Counted from the first letter of the stretch, positions 8,285 through 16,508 are shown. The stretch is DNA of 52,146 nucleotides from CAZSTA01 sp964609495 [NCBI: uncultured bacterium] (GCA_964609495.1 CAZSTA010000002.1:1-52146); one strand, 5' to 3'. Notes: a model not told the origin generated them from the sequence alone. Numbers and translations: made by a program.

Positions 8285-9715
8285 TTGCCCAATCCTATGA
8301 GAGAAAATAAGACGTTGAAAGAAAAGTTTGCCAAGGATCCTCATCGTCCGCAATATCATTTTCTCCCACCGGCTAACTGGATGAACGATCCTAACGGGTC
8401 GATCCAATGGAAGGGGGAGTATCATCTCTTCTATCAGCATAATCCATACGGCCCCTTCTGGTCAACGATGTATTGGGGACACGCTGTTAGTAAAGACCTT
8501 GTGCATTGGACCCACCTGCCGATTGCCCTGGCGCCGACCCCAGATGGACCCGATAAGGACGGTTGTTTTTCCGGCTGTGCGGTTGATAACAATGGTATCC
8601 CCACTTTGATCTATACTGGTGTTAAACCGGAGCGACAATGCATTGCTACCAGTAAGGACGACTTGCTTACCTGGGAAAAGCATCCTGATAATCCGGTGAT
8701 CGCCTCTCCGCCTGAGGGCTTAGAGGTTACCGGCTTTCGCGATCCCTGCGCCTGGAAGGAAGGCGATACTTGGTACCTTATCCTCGGGTCTGGTATAAAG
8801 GATGTTGGTGGCACGGCTTTTCTCTATAGGTCGAAGGATCTGATCCACTGGAATTATATCCATCCTCTCTTCGTTGGTGACAAAAATGAGACCGGCGAGA
8901 TGTGGGAGTGTCCGAACTTCTTTCCTCTGAATGGCAAGTATGTATTTCTCTACTCCCCGACTCCTGAGTTCCTCTACACCCGATATTTCATCGGAACTTA
9001 TGTCAACTATAAGTTCGTGCCAGAGAGCAAGGGAAATACGGATTTTGGCGGATACTTTTATGCCGCCCAGACATTCCTCGATGATAAGGGGCGACGCATT
9101 ATGTGGGGTTGGCTCAAGGAAGGACGTAGTGATAAGGCAAGTCGGGAGGCTGGCTGGGTAGGGGTGATGTCTCTACCTCGCCTCCTATCTATACTTCCCA
9201 ACGGTCAACTAGGTATGGAGCCAGCCCCAGAATTGAGGATGCTTCGCGATAAACCTTATCAATTAGTGGATATTAACCTTACTCCCGAATCTTTCAAAGT
9301 CCTGAAGGAGATTGAGGGCGATTGCTTGGAAATCGTGGCGGAATTAGAGCCGAATGATGCCAGTGAATTTGGGATTAAACTGCGCTCTTCGCCAGATGGC
9401 GAGGAGGAGACACTTGTAGTATGCGATCTCGCGCAGAAACGTCTAGTCATTAATGGGGAACGATCGAGTTTGAGTTCTGAGGTCAATCGTGATGTTCGAG
9501 GCGGACACTTTGAGCTTAGGGACGGTGAATCCTTGAAACTGCACATTTTCCTCGATCGCTCTGTAGTAGAGGTCTTCGCGAATGGAAGAGCTTGCGTCAC
9601 CGGCCGGATTTATCCTTCGCGTGACGACAGCCTCGGGGTGGATCTATTCACCCTTGACGGTTGTGTGAGGTTTAAGTCGCTTAAGGTGTGGGAGGTGAAG
9701 TCGATCTGGAGATAA
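8285..9715 (+). CDS. glycoside hydrolase family 32 beta-fructosidase (levanase/invertase type)
   Basis: The 476-residue enzyme hydrolyses beta-fructofuranosidic bonds (sucrose, inulin or levan). All three GH32 signatures are present: WMNDPNG (32-38; nucleophile Asp35), FRDP (151-154; transition-state Asp153) and EMWECP (205-210; acid/base Glu208). A C-terminal beta-sandwich follows from about residue 330, including SVVEVFANG. There is no signal peptide, so it is cytoplasmic unless exported otherwise. The start is TTG 8285, eight bases after GGAGG; ATG 8297 is in frame but lies 19 bases from that site. Arg is often CGx and Ala/Gly often GCC/GGC, unlike neighbours that prefer AGG/AGA, which hints at recent acquisition. 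No sugar importer is directly adjacent; three lie 4-17 kb away. Confidence 0.93.
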   Translation: MPNPMRENKTLKEKFAKDPHRPQYHFLPPANWMNDPNGSIQWKGEYHLFYQHNPYGPFWSTMYWGHAVSKDLVHWTHLPIALAPTPDGPDKDGCFSGCAVDNNGIPTLIYTGVKPERQCIATSKDDLLTWEKHPDNPVIASPPEGLEVTGFRDPCAWKEGDTWYLILGSGIKDVGGTAFLYRSKDLIHWNYIHPLFVGDKNETGEMWECPNFFPLNGKYVFLYSPTPEFLYTRYFIGTYVNYKFVPESKGNTDFGGYFYAAQTFLDDKGRRIMWGWLKEGRSDKASREAGWVGVMSLPRLLSILPNGQLGMEPAPELRMLRDKPYQLVDINLTPESFKVLKEIEGDCLEIVAELEPNDASEFGIKLRSSPDGEEETLVVCDLAQKRLVINGERSSLSSEVNRDVRGGHFELRDGESLKLHIFLDRSVVEVFANGRACVTGRIYPSRDDSLGVDLFTLDGCVRFKSLKVWEVKSIWR

Positions 9716-9870
9716 TGGACGAAGAGTATACCGGAAGATTAGCCAATAAGATGTGTATGCAGGGCGGGTTCGCAATTTGATATTGAATATCTCAAATGAA
9801 TATCAAGAAACTCTTCTGAGACTACTCAGGTAAAATTAGGAGAGATAGTCGCAAAAATTGAGGAGGTTAG

Positions 9871-11553
9871 ATGATGAGTGCTAATAAGATCGTAGTTATA
9901 GGTGGAGTTGCTAGTGGAACAAGCGCAGCGGCTAAGGCGAGAAGATGTGATGAGGATGCTGAGATCACCATCTTCGAAAGAGGAGAATATATATCCTATG
10001 CCACATGTAGCTTGCCCTATTATATCTCTGGGTTGATATCGCATAAAAATCGACTGGTATTAAACACGCCTAAAACTTTTAAGAAGCAGCACAATATCGA
10101 GGTGAAGTTGAGGCATGAGGTCACAAGGATTATACCTGAGAGGAAAGAGGTTGAGGTCAGAAATCTCAATAGCAATAGGGAGCAGATTTATCCATACGAT
10201 AAGCTAGTTATCGCCACTGGAGCCAGTCCGATAGTTCCCCCTATAGATGGGATTGAGCTATCTCATATCTATACTTTACGCACGATAGAAGACGCTGAAA
10301 ACATCAGAAACTTTATTGAAGAAGAGAACTCTCGAAGAGCAGCTATCGTTGGCGGGGGATTGATCGGGCTGGAGATGGTCGAGGCATTTCTCGAAAGGGG
10401 TCTATATGTGACAGTTGTAGAAAAGATGGCTCAATTGCTCCCGAATTTTGATTGGGAAATGGCTCAAGTGGTGGAGAACCACTTATTGGAGAAGGGTGTA
10501 GATGTTATCTGCTGTGATGCTGTGAAATCCTTCAAGGGGGATGGAATGAAGGTCAAGAAGCTTATTACTGAGAGCGGGAGAGAAATCGATGTGGATATAG
10601 TGCTTATGTCTGTTGGAATCAGACCTAACGTAAAGCTGGCTAGGGAAGCTGGGATAACGTTAGGTCCTACCAGAGCAATTGCCACCAATAGTAGAATGGA
10701 GACCTCAGTTGATGATATATATGCCGCTGGCGATTGCGCGGAGAGCAAGCATATAATCACTGGTGAACCGACCTGGGCTCCTCTGGGTTCTGTGGCTAAT
10801 AAGCATGGTCGAGTGGCGGGGGAGAACGTGATGGGAAGAGATGCTGAGTTTAAGGGTGTGCTGGGAAGTTGCATCGCGAAGGTATGTGACTTAGCAGTCG
10901 CCCTAACTGGACTTGGGGAGAAGGGATCTCGCGAGAAAGGATATGATATAGCAGTTTCCTACGTTTACCCAGAGGATCATGCCGGTTCCTATCCTGGGGC
11001 AGCCCCAGTGACGATAAAAACAATAGCTGATAAAAAAGATGGGCGTTTGTTAGGGGCTCAGATCGTTGGAAGTCAAGGTGTTGATAAGCGGATAGATGTG
11101 ATAGCAACAGCTATTTATGGTGGAATTAAAGCAGATGAGCTCCTCCAAGTTGACCTCGCCTATGCTCCTCCCTTCTCGCCAGCTAAAGATCCTGTTATTG
11201 TGGCTGGACTCGTCACCGGAAATGAGGTAAAAGGGGATGTGAGTGTTATATTGCCTGCCCAGTTGAAGAAGCGGCTCGATGATGGGGAGGATTTCACCCT
11301 TCTAGATGTCAGAACTCTAAGGGAATTTGAATCTGGATATATTGAAGGCGCCAAGCATATACATGTGGAAGAGCTTAGAGATCGTCTCGATGAGCTGGAG
11401 AGAGGGAAAGATATAGTTGTGTATTGCCTAACAGGATTTCGATCCTATCGCGCTAGCAGGATATTAATGAATAGAGGCTTTAATAGAGTGTTAAATCTCT
11501 CCGGAGGGACTAAATCTTGGAACTATGGAATGGAAAAACCAGAAAAGCCTTGA
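9871..11553 (+). CDS. CoA-disulfide reductase / NAD(P)H oxidase fused to a rhodanese domain
   Basis: This 560-residue flavoprotein has an N-terminal FAD-binding GGVASGTSAAAKARR (11-25), a single redox Cys46 in YATCSLPYY, an NAD(P)H-binding VGGGLIGLE motif near residue 155, and the FAD C-loop IYAAGDCAE. The dimerisation domain runs to about residue 450. A C-terminal rhodanese domain (about 465-560) begins DVRTLREFESGYIEGAKH and carries the active-site Cys519 in VVYCLTGFRS. The architecture matches CoADR-RHD proteins, which reduce CoA disulfides, persulfides or polysulfides and are common in anaerobes and thermophiles. The first ATG (9871) or the adjacent one (9874) follows GAGGAGG. No operon partner overlaps it. 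Likely role: thiol/persulfide homeostasis or oxygen defence. Confidence 0.92.
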   Translation: MMSANKIVVIGGVASGTSAAAKARRCDEDAEITIFERGEYISYATCSLPYYISGLISHKNRLVLNTPKTFKKQHNIEVKLRHEVTRIIPERKEVEVRNLNSNREQIYPYDKLVIATGASPIVPPIDGIELSHIYTLRTIEDAENIRNFIEEENSRRAAIVGGGLIGLEMVEAFLERGLYVTVVEKMAQLLPNFDWEMAQVVENHLLEKGVDVICCDAVKSFKGDGMKVKKLITESGREIDVDIVLMSVGIRPNVKLAREAGITLGPTRAIATNSRMETSVDDIYAAGDCAESKHIITGEPTWAPLGSVANKHGRVAGENVMGRDAEFKGVLGSCIAKVCDLAVALTGLGEKGSREKGYDIAVSYVYPEDHAGSYPGAAPVTIKTIADKKDGRLLGAQIVGSQGVDKRIDVIATAIYGGIKADELLQVDLAYAPPFSPAKDPVIVAGLVTGNEVKGDVSVILPAQLKKRLDDGEDFTLLDVRTLREFESGYIEGAKHIHVEELRDRLDELERGKDIVVYCLTGFRSYRASRILMNRGFNRVLNLSGGTKSWNYGMEKPEKP

Positions 11554-11661
11554 GTGTAAGGACGGCTCTTGCTAGGAATATCGAGGTACATCTGCCTTTT
11601 GGGATAGATATCTGAACTGTTAGGATATGAATAAGTTAGGCGAAATTCAGGGGGATGTATA

Positions 11662-12624
11662 ATGGATATAGATTTTTACAAAGGAGTTATTGAGGAGTGC
11701 TTTCCCCAGGTCCGGGTATCAGATATTCGGTTTCTCGGGGGAGGGTCATGCCGAGTCTTCGAGGTTAATAACGAGTTGATATTTAGGTTTCCTCATGGCT
11801 CGAACGTTGAAGAGGCGATAAGGAAAGAAAAGCGTTTGTATGATCAACTTTATCGAGCATTTTCATTTACAATTCCGCACTACGAATACTTCTCGAATGA
11901 TTGCGCGAGCTTGAATAAGCCAGTTGCTGGATATAAGAAGATCGGGGGTATCGAGTTGTCGCAGTGTCGCCTCAGCAACTCTCAATTGAAGAAGCTATCA
12001 TCCCAGATCGCCAAGTTATTATCCCAAATCCATAGCTTTCCAGTGGAGAAGGCGATGGATTTGGGATTTCCTTACTTTTCACCTAGCAGTCAGAGAGCTA
12101 ATTTTTCGCGTTCCTACAATGATGAGGTAAAGGATAAATTGTTTCCGATGCTCACTACTCAGGGGCAAGATTGGGTTAGGGAACTTTTTGAGGAATTTCT
12201 ATCGAACGATCGGAACTTCGACTTCGAGCCAGTTCTGACACACGGTGATTTTGATTCGAGTAATATCCTCTATGATCAAGAGCGAGAGGAGATCTCGGGG
12301 ATTATTGATTTTGAGGATGCGGTAATAGAAGATCCGACTAGGGATCTTTGTGTTTTGGTAGATGAGTTTGGCAAGGAATTTGTTCAAGATATCCTCGCCG
12401 ATTACGAGGGAGTGGTTGATGACGGTCTTCAGAGGAGGATATCATTTCGTTCAAAACAAGTTGTGTTTATTGAGATCTTCTATGGGTTGGAATTCAACGA
12501 GCCTGAATTCACGGAGAATGGATTGAAGAGGTTGAGAAGAGCGATGAACGATTCTGATATAATTGGAGGGTGGCTTCAGAAGTCAACGTCAGAAACGAGA
12601 TATCAAAATGGTTTCCCTCCGTAA
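11662..12624 (+). CDS. aminoglycoside phosphotransferase (APH)-family kinase
   Basis: The 320-residue protein has the protein-kinase-like APH fold. The phosphate-transfer loop is THGDFDSSN (193-201; catalytic Asp196, metal-binding Asn201) and the second metal ligand is Asp216 in IIDFED. An N-terminal nucleotide lobe includes LGGGSCRVFEV and FRFPHG. This superfamily phosphorylates antibiotics, amino alcohols, sugars or homoserine, and the sequence does not show which. AGGGGGATGTATA precedes the ATG. It stands about 110 bases after the CoADR gene on the same strand and is followed by a gene-poor stretch, so it may simply be the end of that transcript. Resistance function should not be assumed. 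Confidence 0.85.
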   Translation: MDIDFYKGVIEECFPQVRVSDIRFLGGGSCRVFEVNNELIFRFPHGSNVEEAIRKEKRLYDQLYRAFSFTIPHYEYFSNDCASLNKPVAGYKKIGGIELSQCRLSNSQLKKLSSQIAKLLSQIHSFPVEKAMDLGFPYFSPSSQRANFSRSYNDEVKDKLFPMLTTQGQDWVRELFEEFLSNDRNFDFEPVLTHGDFDSSNILYDQEREEISGIIDFEDAVIEDPTRDLCVLVDEFGKEFVQDILADYEGVVDDGLQRRISFRSKQVVFIEIFYGLEFNEPEFTENGLKRLRRAMNDSDIIGGWLQKSTSETRYQNGFPP

Positions 12625-12683
12625 ATCTGATTTCTAACCCAAGTTTAACAGTTAGTGAAGATCCCCAGAATTGAAGTCACCTT

Positions 12684-13030
12684 TCATTTTGATGGACATA
12701 TGGTGTTGCGTCCCCAGTATTTAATGATTACCTCAATTAGATCGCTTGTGGTGACGTCAGTGTTATTCTTAGGGTCAGGTCCATGACGGAAGTTAAAGGC
12801 ATCGCTCTCCTCCGCGTGGGGTTCCCACGAAGGGTCCCACACTCATAGCGCATGGTTCACACCGCGTTGCTCAAACAGGTCCATCTGGTCGTCCATAAAG
12901 TCAGCCGCGCCAGGTACCCATCGCACAACGCCAAACTCATTCACCACGACCGGCACGTTATGCATTGCCTTAAACGTATCCACATTGAGAGAGGGTTTCT
13001 TGAGATAGAACTGCTCTTTATAACAACACC
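12684..13030 (-). pseudogene. C-terminal remnant of a glycoside hydrolase (GH5/cellulase-like), with an in-frame stop
   Basis: Reading the minus strand from about 13030 to a TGA at 12684-12686 gives a continuous frame containing QFYLKKPSLNVDTFKAMHN, PVVVNEFGVVRWVPG, MDLFEQRGVNHAL, then a TGA, then VWDPSWEPHAEESDAFNFRH and VIIKYWGRNTICPSK. The VNEFG element is the catalytic nucleophile strand of clan-A cellulase-like glycosidases, and the HAL-[W]-VWDPSW context shows that the TGA replaces a Trp codon (TGG). The first two thirds of the gene are missing. Codon usage is richer in CGC/GCG than the adjacent transporter genes. It lies directly downstream of, and in the same direction as, the first sugar-importer operon. 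The remaining bases from 12625 to 12683 hold nothing recognisable. Confidence 0.7.
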
Positions 13031-13152
13031 TCTATAATCGCATAACTGCCAGTAAAATCAGGCTAATAAAAATACCACCTATAATGGTGGCTAGTTTGTT
13101 ATTTATTTCTTTCCAAAATCCATCTCAGAACTTATTCCGAAGATAAGTAGCG
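13019..13152 (-). pseudogene. possible small single-span membrane protein interrupted by TGA
   Basis: Starting at ATG about 13146 (minus), behind AAAGGGTAGGTAG, the frame reads MRIIATYLRNKF, a TGA, then DGFWKEINNKLATIIGGI and FISLILLAVMRL, ending in TAG close to 13021. If the TGA were Trp (KFWDGFWKE) it would be a 44-residue basic-plus-one-membrane-span peptide. It starts a few bases after the permease stop and runs up to the decayed glycosidase. Coordinates are approximate. It could be chance, a pseudogene, or a sequencing error; I favour a decayed gene. Confidence 0.25.
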
Positions 13153-13167
13153 ATAATCCTCATCTAC

Positions 13168-14001
13168 CTACCCTTTCAATCCTGTTAAAGTGATTCCCTC
13201 GATGAGATGTCCCTGAGCTATTGAGAAGGCGACGAAGGTCGGAAGCACAGTGATCACTGTGCCTGCCATTACCAGATGCCATAAAGTTCCATATTCACCT
13301 CTGAAGAGGGCTAATCCTAAGGGCAAAGTTCTCATAGATATTCTGTTTATGACAATGACTGGCCAGAGGAAAGAATCCCAGTTGGCCATAAAGATAAATA
13401 ATCCTAAAGTGGCTAAAGCTGGTTTGGATAAAGGGATTATAATTCGCCAGTATATACGGAATTCGGAACAGCCATCTATCCGAGCCGCATCGATCATATC
13501 GGTCGGGATGGTTTTTATGAACTGTCTCATCAAATATATTCCAAAGGCACTGTTAAGGGCGGGAACGATCAGAGCCCAATAGGTATCGATCCATCCGAAT
13601 AGTTTCATAAGTATATAAAGGGGGATAATTATCACTTGGAAGGGGATCATCATCGTGCTCAGGACGATCAGAAACATAGCATCCCGTCCTCGAAAGCTAT
13701 ATTTGGAGAAGGCGAATCCTGCTAAGGAACTGGTGAAGAGACAAACTGTTACCACCACCGTAGCTACAAAGAGGCTATTGAAGAAGAAGCGCGCGAAAGG
13801 AACAGCCTTCAATACACCAGGATAATTAGCGAAGGTGAAGTTCTCGGGTATCCAGGTGGGGGGGAATCTACGAATCTCACTTATTGGTTTGAATGAGCTG
13901 GATAACATCCATAAGAATGGTCCGAGCATCGCTGCTGAGGTGACCACCACGAAGATAAGTAACAAAATTTTCTTTAGGATCTGGATCAAAATTTTGTTCA
14001 C
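13168..14001 (-). CDS. ABC sugar transporter permease, MalG-like (CUT1)
   Basis: This 277-residue inner-membrane permease has six hydrophobic spans and the cytoplasmic EAA loop AARIDGCSEFRIYWRIIIP, which docks the transport ATPase. The C-terminal GHLIEGITLTGLKG is typical of MalG-type subunits. The start is GTG 14001, with GGAG nine bases upstream. It is the last intact gene of the order binding protein (16257), MalF-like permease (14939), this gene. No ATPase is encoded, so a shared MsmX/UgpC-type subunit is needed. The substrate is probably an oligosaccharide; the decayed cellulase-like gene downstream suggests beta-glucans or mannans, which is inference only. Confidence 0.93.
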   Translation of the reverse strand: MNKILIQILKKILLLIFVVVTSAAMLGPFLWMLSSSFKPISEIRRFPPTWIPENFTFANYPGVLKAVPFARFFFNSLFVATVVVTVCLFTSSLAGFAFSKYSFRGRDAMFLIVLSTMMIPFQVIIIPLYILMKLFGWIDTYWALIVPALNSAFGIYLMRQFIKTIPTDMIDAARIDGCSEFRIYWRIIIPLSKPALATLGLFIFMANWDSFLWPVIVINRISMRTLPLGLALFRGEYGTLWHLVMAGTVITVLPTFVAFSIAQGHLIEGITLTGLKG

Positions 14002-14036
14002 TTTACTATCTCCTAGAAGAGATATTCAACATATAA

Positions 14037-14939
14037 TCAATAAGTTATCTCAGCCTTGAAATATTTCAACTGAAGTATTGTTACGAAGAAGATTATCCCG
14101 AAAAGGACAAAAGCCATCGCTGATGCTTCTCCCATACGCAGAAAGCGGAAGCCGCGAAGATATATCTCTAGAACCGCCGTTCTAGTAGCAGTTCCAGGGC
14201 CTCCCCCGGTCATAACATAAGTTTGAGTGAATACTTGAAAAGCTCCGATTACACCAGTTACAAGTATGAATACCGTGACGTTCTTCAGTAGAGGCAAGGT
14301 TATATACCATATAGCTTGCCAGGGAGTTGTTCCATCGATCAATCCTGCCTCGTAATAGACCCTGGGGATACCAACTAAGCCGGCCATGAAGATCACCATA
14401 ATAAAGCCGACCTGTTTCCATACCGTCATCATTATAATTGAGTTCATCGCTAAATCGGGATTGATAAGCCACCTATAAGGTCCGAGACCGATTAATCCGA
14501 GTAAGTAGTTTAATAACCCGAAAGTTGGCTCATATATCCAAATCCAGACGATAGATACCGCGACCATAGAGGTAACTACCGGAACGAAGCAGACCGCCCT
14601 CATATAAGGTCTCAGTGGCCCTCGCAAGCTATTTACGATTATAGCCAAGGCTAAACCGAGGAGAGTTACGGTAGCCACATAGACTACCGCGAAATATACT
14701 GTATTTCCTAATACGGTATGAAATAGAGGATCTTTGAGAACATTTATATAGTTAGTAAGTCCTATAAAAGGTTTTGCCTTCGATAAAAAGTGCCACTTAA
14801 AGAAGCTGATATATAAGGCATAAAGCACGGGAAAAGCCACTAGAACCACAATGGAAAGCATAGGAGAGGTTATAAATATATAGGGAGCTAAAGTAGTGCT
14901 ACTGATTTTACTTCGTTTCTTTGTTTTTGTGCTCACCAA
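14037..14939 (-). CDS. ABC sugar transporter permease, MalF-like (CUT1)
   Basis: The 300-residue permease has six spans and the EAA loop EAGLIDGTTPWQAIWYITLP. A basic N-terminus (STKTKKRSK) precedes the first span, and the protein shows the usual periplasmic-facing FKWHFLSKAKPFIGLTNY after TM1. The start is TTG 14939 or the next codon GTG 14936; TAAGGAGATGACCC lies upstream. It pairs with the MalG-like permease 35 bases downstream. A 12-bp hairpin separates it from the binding-protein gene, which probably lowers its expression relative to that protein. Confidence 0.93.
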   Translation of the reverse strand: MVSTKTKKRSKISSTTLAPYIFITSPMLSIVVLVAFPVLYALYISFFKWHFLSKAKPFIGLTNYINVLKDPLFHTVLGNTVYFAVVYVATVTLLGLALAIIVNSLRGPLRPYMRAVCFVPVVTSMVAVSIVWIWIYEPTFGLLNYLLGLIGLGPYRWLINPDLAMNSIIMMTVWKQVGFIMVIFMAGLVGIPRVYYEAGLIDGTTPWQAIWYITLPLLKNVTVFILVTGVIGAFQVFTQTYVMTGGGPGTATRTAVLEIYLRGFRFLRMGEASAMAFVLFGIIFFVTILQLKYFKAEITY

Positions 14940-14984
14940 GGGTCATCTCCTTAATCTCTGATTAGCCCTATAAAAATATAAGAT

Positions 14985-15021
14985 CTTCTGTAGCAGTCGG
15001 TGATTTCGGCTGCTACAGAAG
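14985..15021 (-). terminator. intercistronic hairpin after the first sugar-binding protein
   Basis: CTTCTGTAGCAG (14985-14996) pairs perfectly with CTGCTACAGAAG (15010-15021), 19 bases after the binding-protein stop. On the minus strand it is followed by a loose U-rich stretch (ATCTTATATTTTTA). It fits a partial terminator or 3'-end stabiliser between the binding protein and its permeases. Confidence 0.7.
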
Positions 15022-15039
15022 TAAAGCTCATCTAGATGA

Positions 15040-16257
15040 TTAATCTTGGGCAAGAATTCTTTTCACATTCTCAGCCGCCCTCTTCAAGCCCTCCTCTGGC
15101 GTCACCTCACCCACTAAGATACGCTCCATCTCGGTGGTGATGGCTATCTGCGCCTCGGTCCAGTTAGCCTCGGCCGGTAAGAATCGCCCGTATTGGAACT
15201 CATCGATGAAGGTCTTTGTCCAAGGATCGCCCTCGAACTTCTCGATATTGACGTAATCCACCGGTGGATAGCCAACCAGATCTATAAGGGAGAGCTCGTT
15301 CTCAGTGTTGTTCAACCACTTGAGGAAATCCCAAGATGCCCTCTTATTCTCCTCCTTAGCACCTTTATTGACTACCCAGGTCCAGTGATAGGAGGTAGCT
15401 ATCTTCTTACCATCTTTACCCTTCAAAGCTGGCAAAGCCTTAAAATTAAGATCCGGATTCTCCAATCTTATCGAGGACTTAGCATAGCAGCCACTTATTG
15501 CCGTCCCGCACCTGCCGATGTTGAAAGCGCTAGGCATAACATCAATTGGAGCTAACTTCATATAGGCTTTAGTAGCCTCGATCCCCGCGGGATCGGTAAA
15601 GGCGGCTTCTTTTCCATCCGGGGTCAGGATATCACTTCCCCAAGCCCAGAGCACACTTGACCAGTGGAGCATAATCCACAATCCGCTGAGGGATAAGCTC
15701 ACTCCGAACTGCTCGGGAACACCCTTTGCATCGCGGATCGTGAGCTTTTCCTGAACCTCCAACAGCTCATCGTAAGAGGTGGGATATGGCACCCCAGTCC
15801 CCTCATATATATCAACATTAACATAAGGGAGCAGGACGATAGCCTCGTTCACATAGCCATAGAGATTATCGCCGACCATGGAGCCTTTCCATGATTCGGG
15901 AACGAAGTTTGTCCTGAGATCTTCCTCGATATCGGGAGGGGTCTCTTGTAGATAATCGCCCCGGACCAGATCGTGCATAGTCGGGTAATAGACGCACATC
16001 ACATCTGGGGCAGTCCCGGTCTGGAGCATAACCATCATCTTCTGGTCATACTCATTATGAGGAACATGGGAGAACTCTATTGATATATCGGGATTAACCT
16101 TTTTATACTCCGCTATCCTCTCGACCATCCAATCATTCCAAGCTTTATAGGTATGGGTCATGAGGACTAGCTTCATCTTCGCGGCATTCGCCTGGATGCT
16201 GAATCCTAAGGTCATTACTAGAAGTGAGATCACCAATAATATGGTAATTCTTTTCAC
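15040..16257 (-). CDS. extracellular sugar-binding protein (ABC, family 1)
   Basis: The 405-residue precursor starts MKRITILLVISLLVM with a Sec signal peptide ending near QANA-A. The mature part begins KMKLVLMTHTYKAW and has the family-1 pattern YKKVNPDISIEFSHVPHNEY and LQTGTAPDVMCVYYP. It captures an oligosaccharide in the periplasm for the two permeases downstream. I choose GTG 16257 because AAGGAGGT lies seven bases upstream; an in-frame ATG 27 bases earlier has no such site and would add residues before the signal peptide. Expression is probably governed by a leader with a consensus promoter and an intrinsic terminator (16374-16508). The ligand is unknown. Confidence 0.93.
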   Translation of the reverse strand: MKRITILLVISLLVMTLGFSIQANAAKMKLVLMTHTYKAWNDWMVERIAEYKKVNPDISIEFSHVPHNEYDQKMMVMLQTGTAPDVMCVYYPTMHDLVRGDYLQETPPDIEEDLRTNFVPESWKGSMVGDNLYGYVNEAIVLLPYVNVDIYEGTGVPYPTSYDELLEVQEKLTIRDAKGVPEQFGVSLSLSGLWIMLHWSSVLWAWGSDILTPDGKEAAFTDPAGIEATKAYMKLAPIDVMPSAFNIGRCGTAISGCYAKSSIRLENPDLNFKALPALKGKDGKKIATSYHWTWVVNKGAKEENKRASWDFLKWLNNTENELSLIDLVGYPPVDYVNIEKFEGDPWTKTFIDEFQYGRFLPAEANWTEAQIAITTEMERILVGEVTPEEGLKRAAENVKRILAQD

Positions 16258-16334
16258 TGCTCTTACCTCCTTAATTCCTGACAAATTTACTTTACTACCT
16301 GAGCAAAAAATACTGAGAATGAATCTTCATCTAC

Positions 16335-16344
16335 CACCTCCCTT
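16335..16344 (-). promoter_or_regulatory. extra Shine-Dalgarno-like motif in the leader of the first binding-protein gene
   Basis: AAGGGAGGTG (minus) sits 78 bases upstream of the GTG start. It is followed by an ATG that opens an 11-codon frame (MKIHSQYFLLR, stop TAG), so it could drive a leader peptide. Equivalent motifs occur before the other two binding-protein genes. Confidence 0.5.
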
Positions 16345-16373
16345 GATATCTATTTTATTTTTATTGGAAGTTG

Positions 16374-16401
16374 CAAAAAACTCCCCGCTTCCACCGGGGA
16401 G
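16374..16401 (-). terminator. intrinsic terminator / attenuator
   Basis: CTCCCCG (16395-16401 on the minus strand) pairs perfectly with CGGGGAG (16381-16387), with a seven-base loop, followed at once by TTTTTT in the minus direction. It lies between the operon ending at 16618 and the gene starting at 16257, but downstream of a consensus promoter at 16480-16508, so transcripts from that promoter must read through it. Confidence 0.8.
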
Positions 16402-16451
16402 ATGAATATAGAGCTAGAATGATAACGATCCTTCCAGACGCTCATCAGCAA

Positions 16452-16498
16452 AGCTAGAGGATATCCGCCATTAGGTAATATTATATCACCCTCTAGCT
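16452..16498. promoter_or_regulatory. 9-bp inverted repeat around the -10 element (candidate operator)
   Basis: AGCTAGAGG (16452-16460) is repeated inverted as CCTCTAGCT (16490-16498), placing one arm in the promoter spacer and the other in the early transcript. A third partial copy, GAGCTAGAA, is at 16411-16419. It could be a two-site operator or a leader stem. Confidence 0.5.
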
Positions 16499-16508
16499 CA
16501 ATTGTCAA
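16480..16508 (-). promoter_or_regulatory. perfect-consensus sigma-70 promoter of the first sugar operon
   Basis: On the minus strand TTGACA (16508-16503), 17 bases, TATAAT (16485-16480). Predicted start is near 16473, giving a leader of more than 200 bases before the binding-protein gene, with the intrinsic terminator about 70-100 bases in. Confidence 0.8.

Noticed and set aside
12852-13037. Plus-strand open frame of 61 codons
   Set aside because: It is the complement of the glycosidase remnant and has no ribosome site.
12684-13152. TGA read as tryptophan as a genome-wide code change
   Set aside because: Several intact genes here (for example the URO-D and GT2 genes) end in TGA, and Trp is TGG throughout; local decay is simpler.
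16374-16440. Hairpin with GGGGAGATGAAT flank resembling an IS200/IS605 right end
   Set aside because: No tnpA/tnpB remnant or second end nearby; the hairpin plus six T is better explained as an intrinsic terminator.
16441-16475. CTGATGAG in the sugar-operon leader resembling a hammerhead ribozyme core
   Set aside because: The required downstream CGAAA and the three stems are missing.
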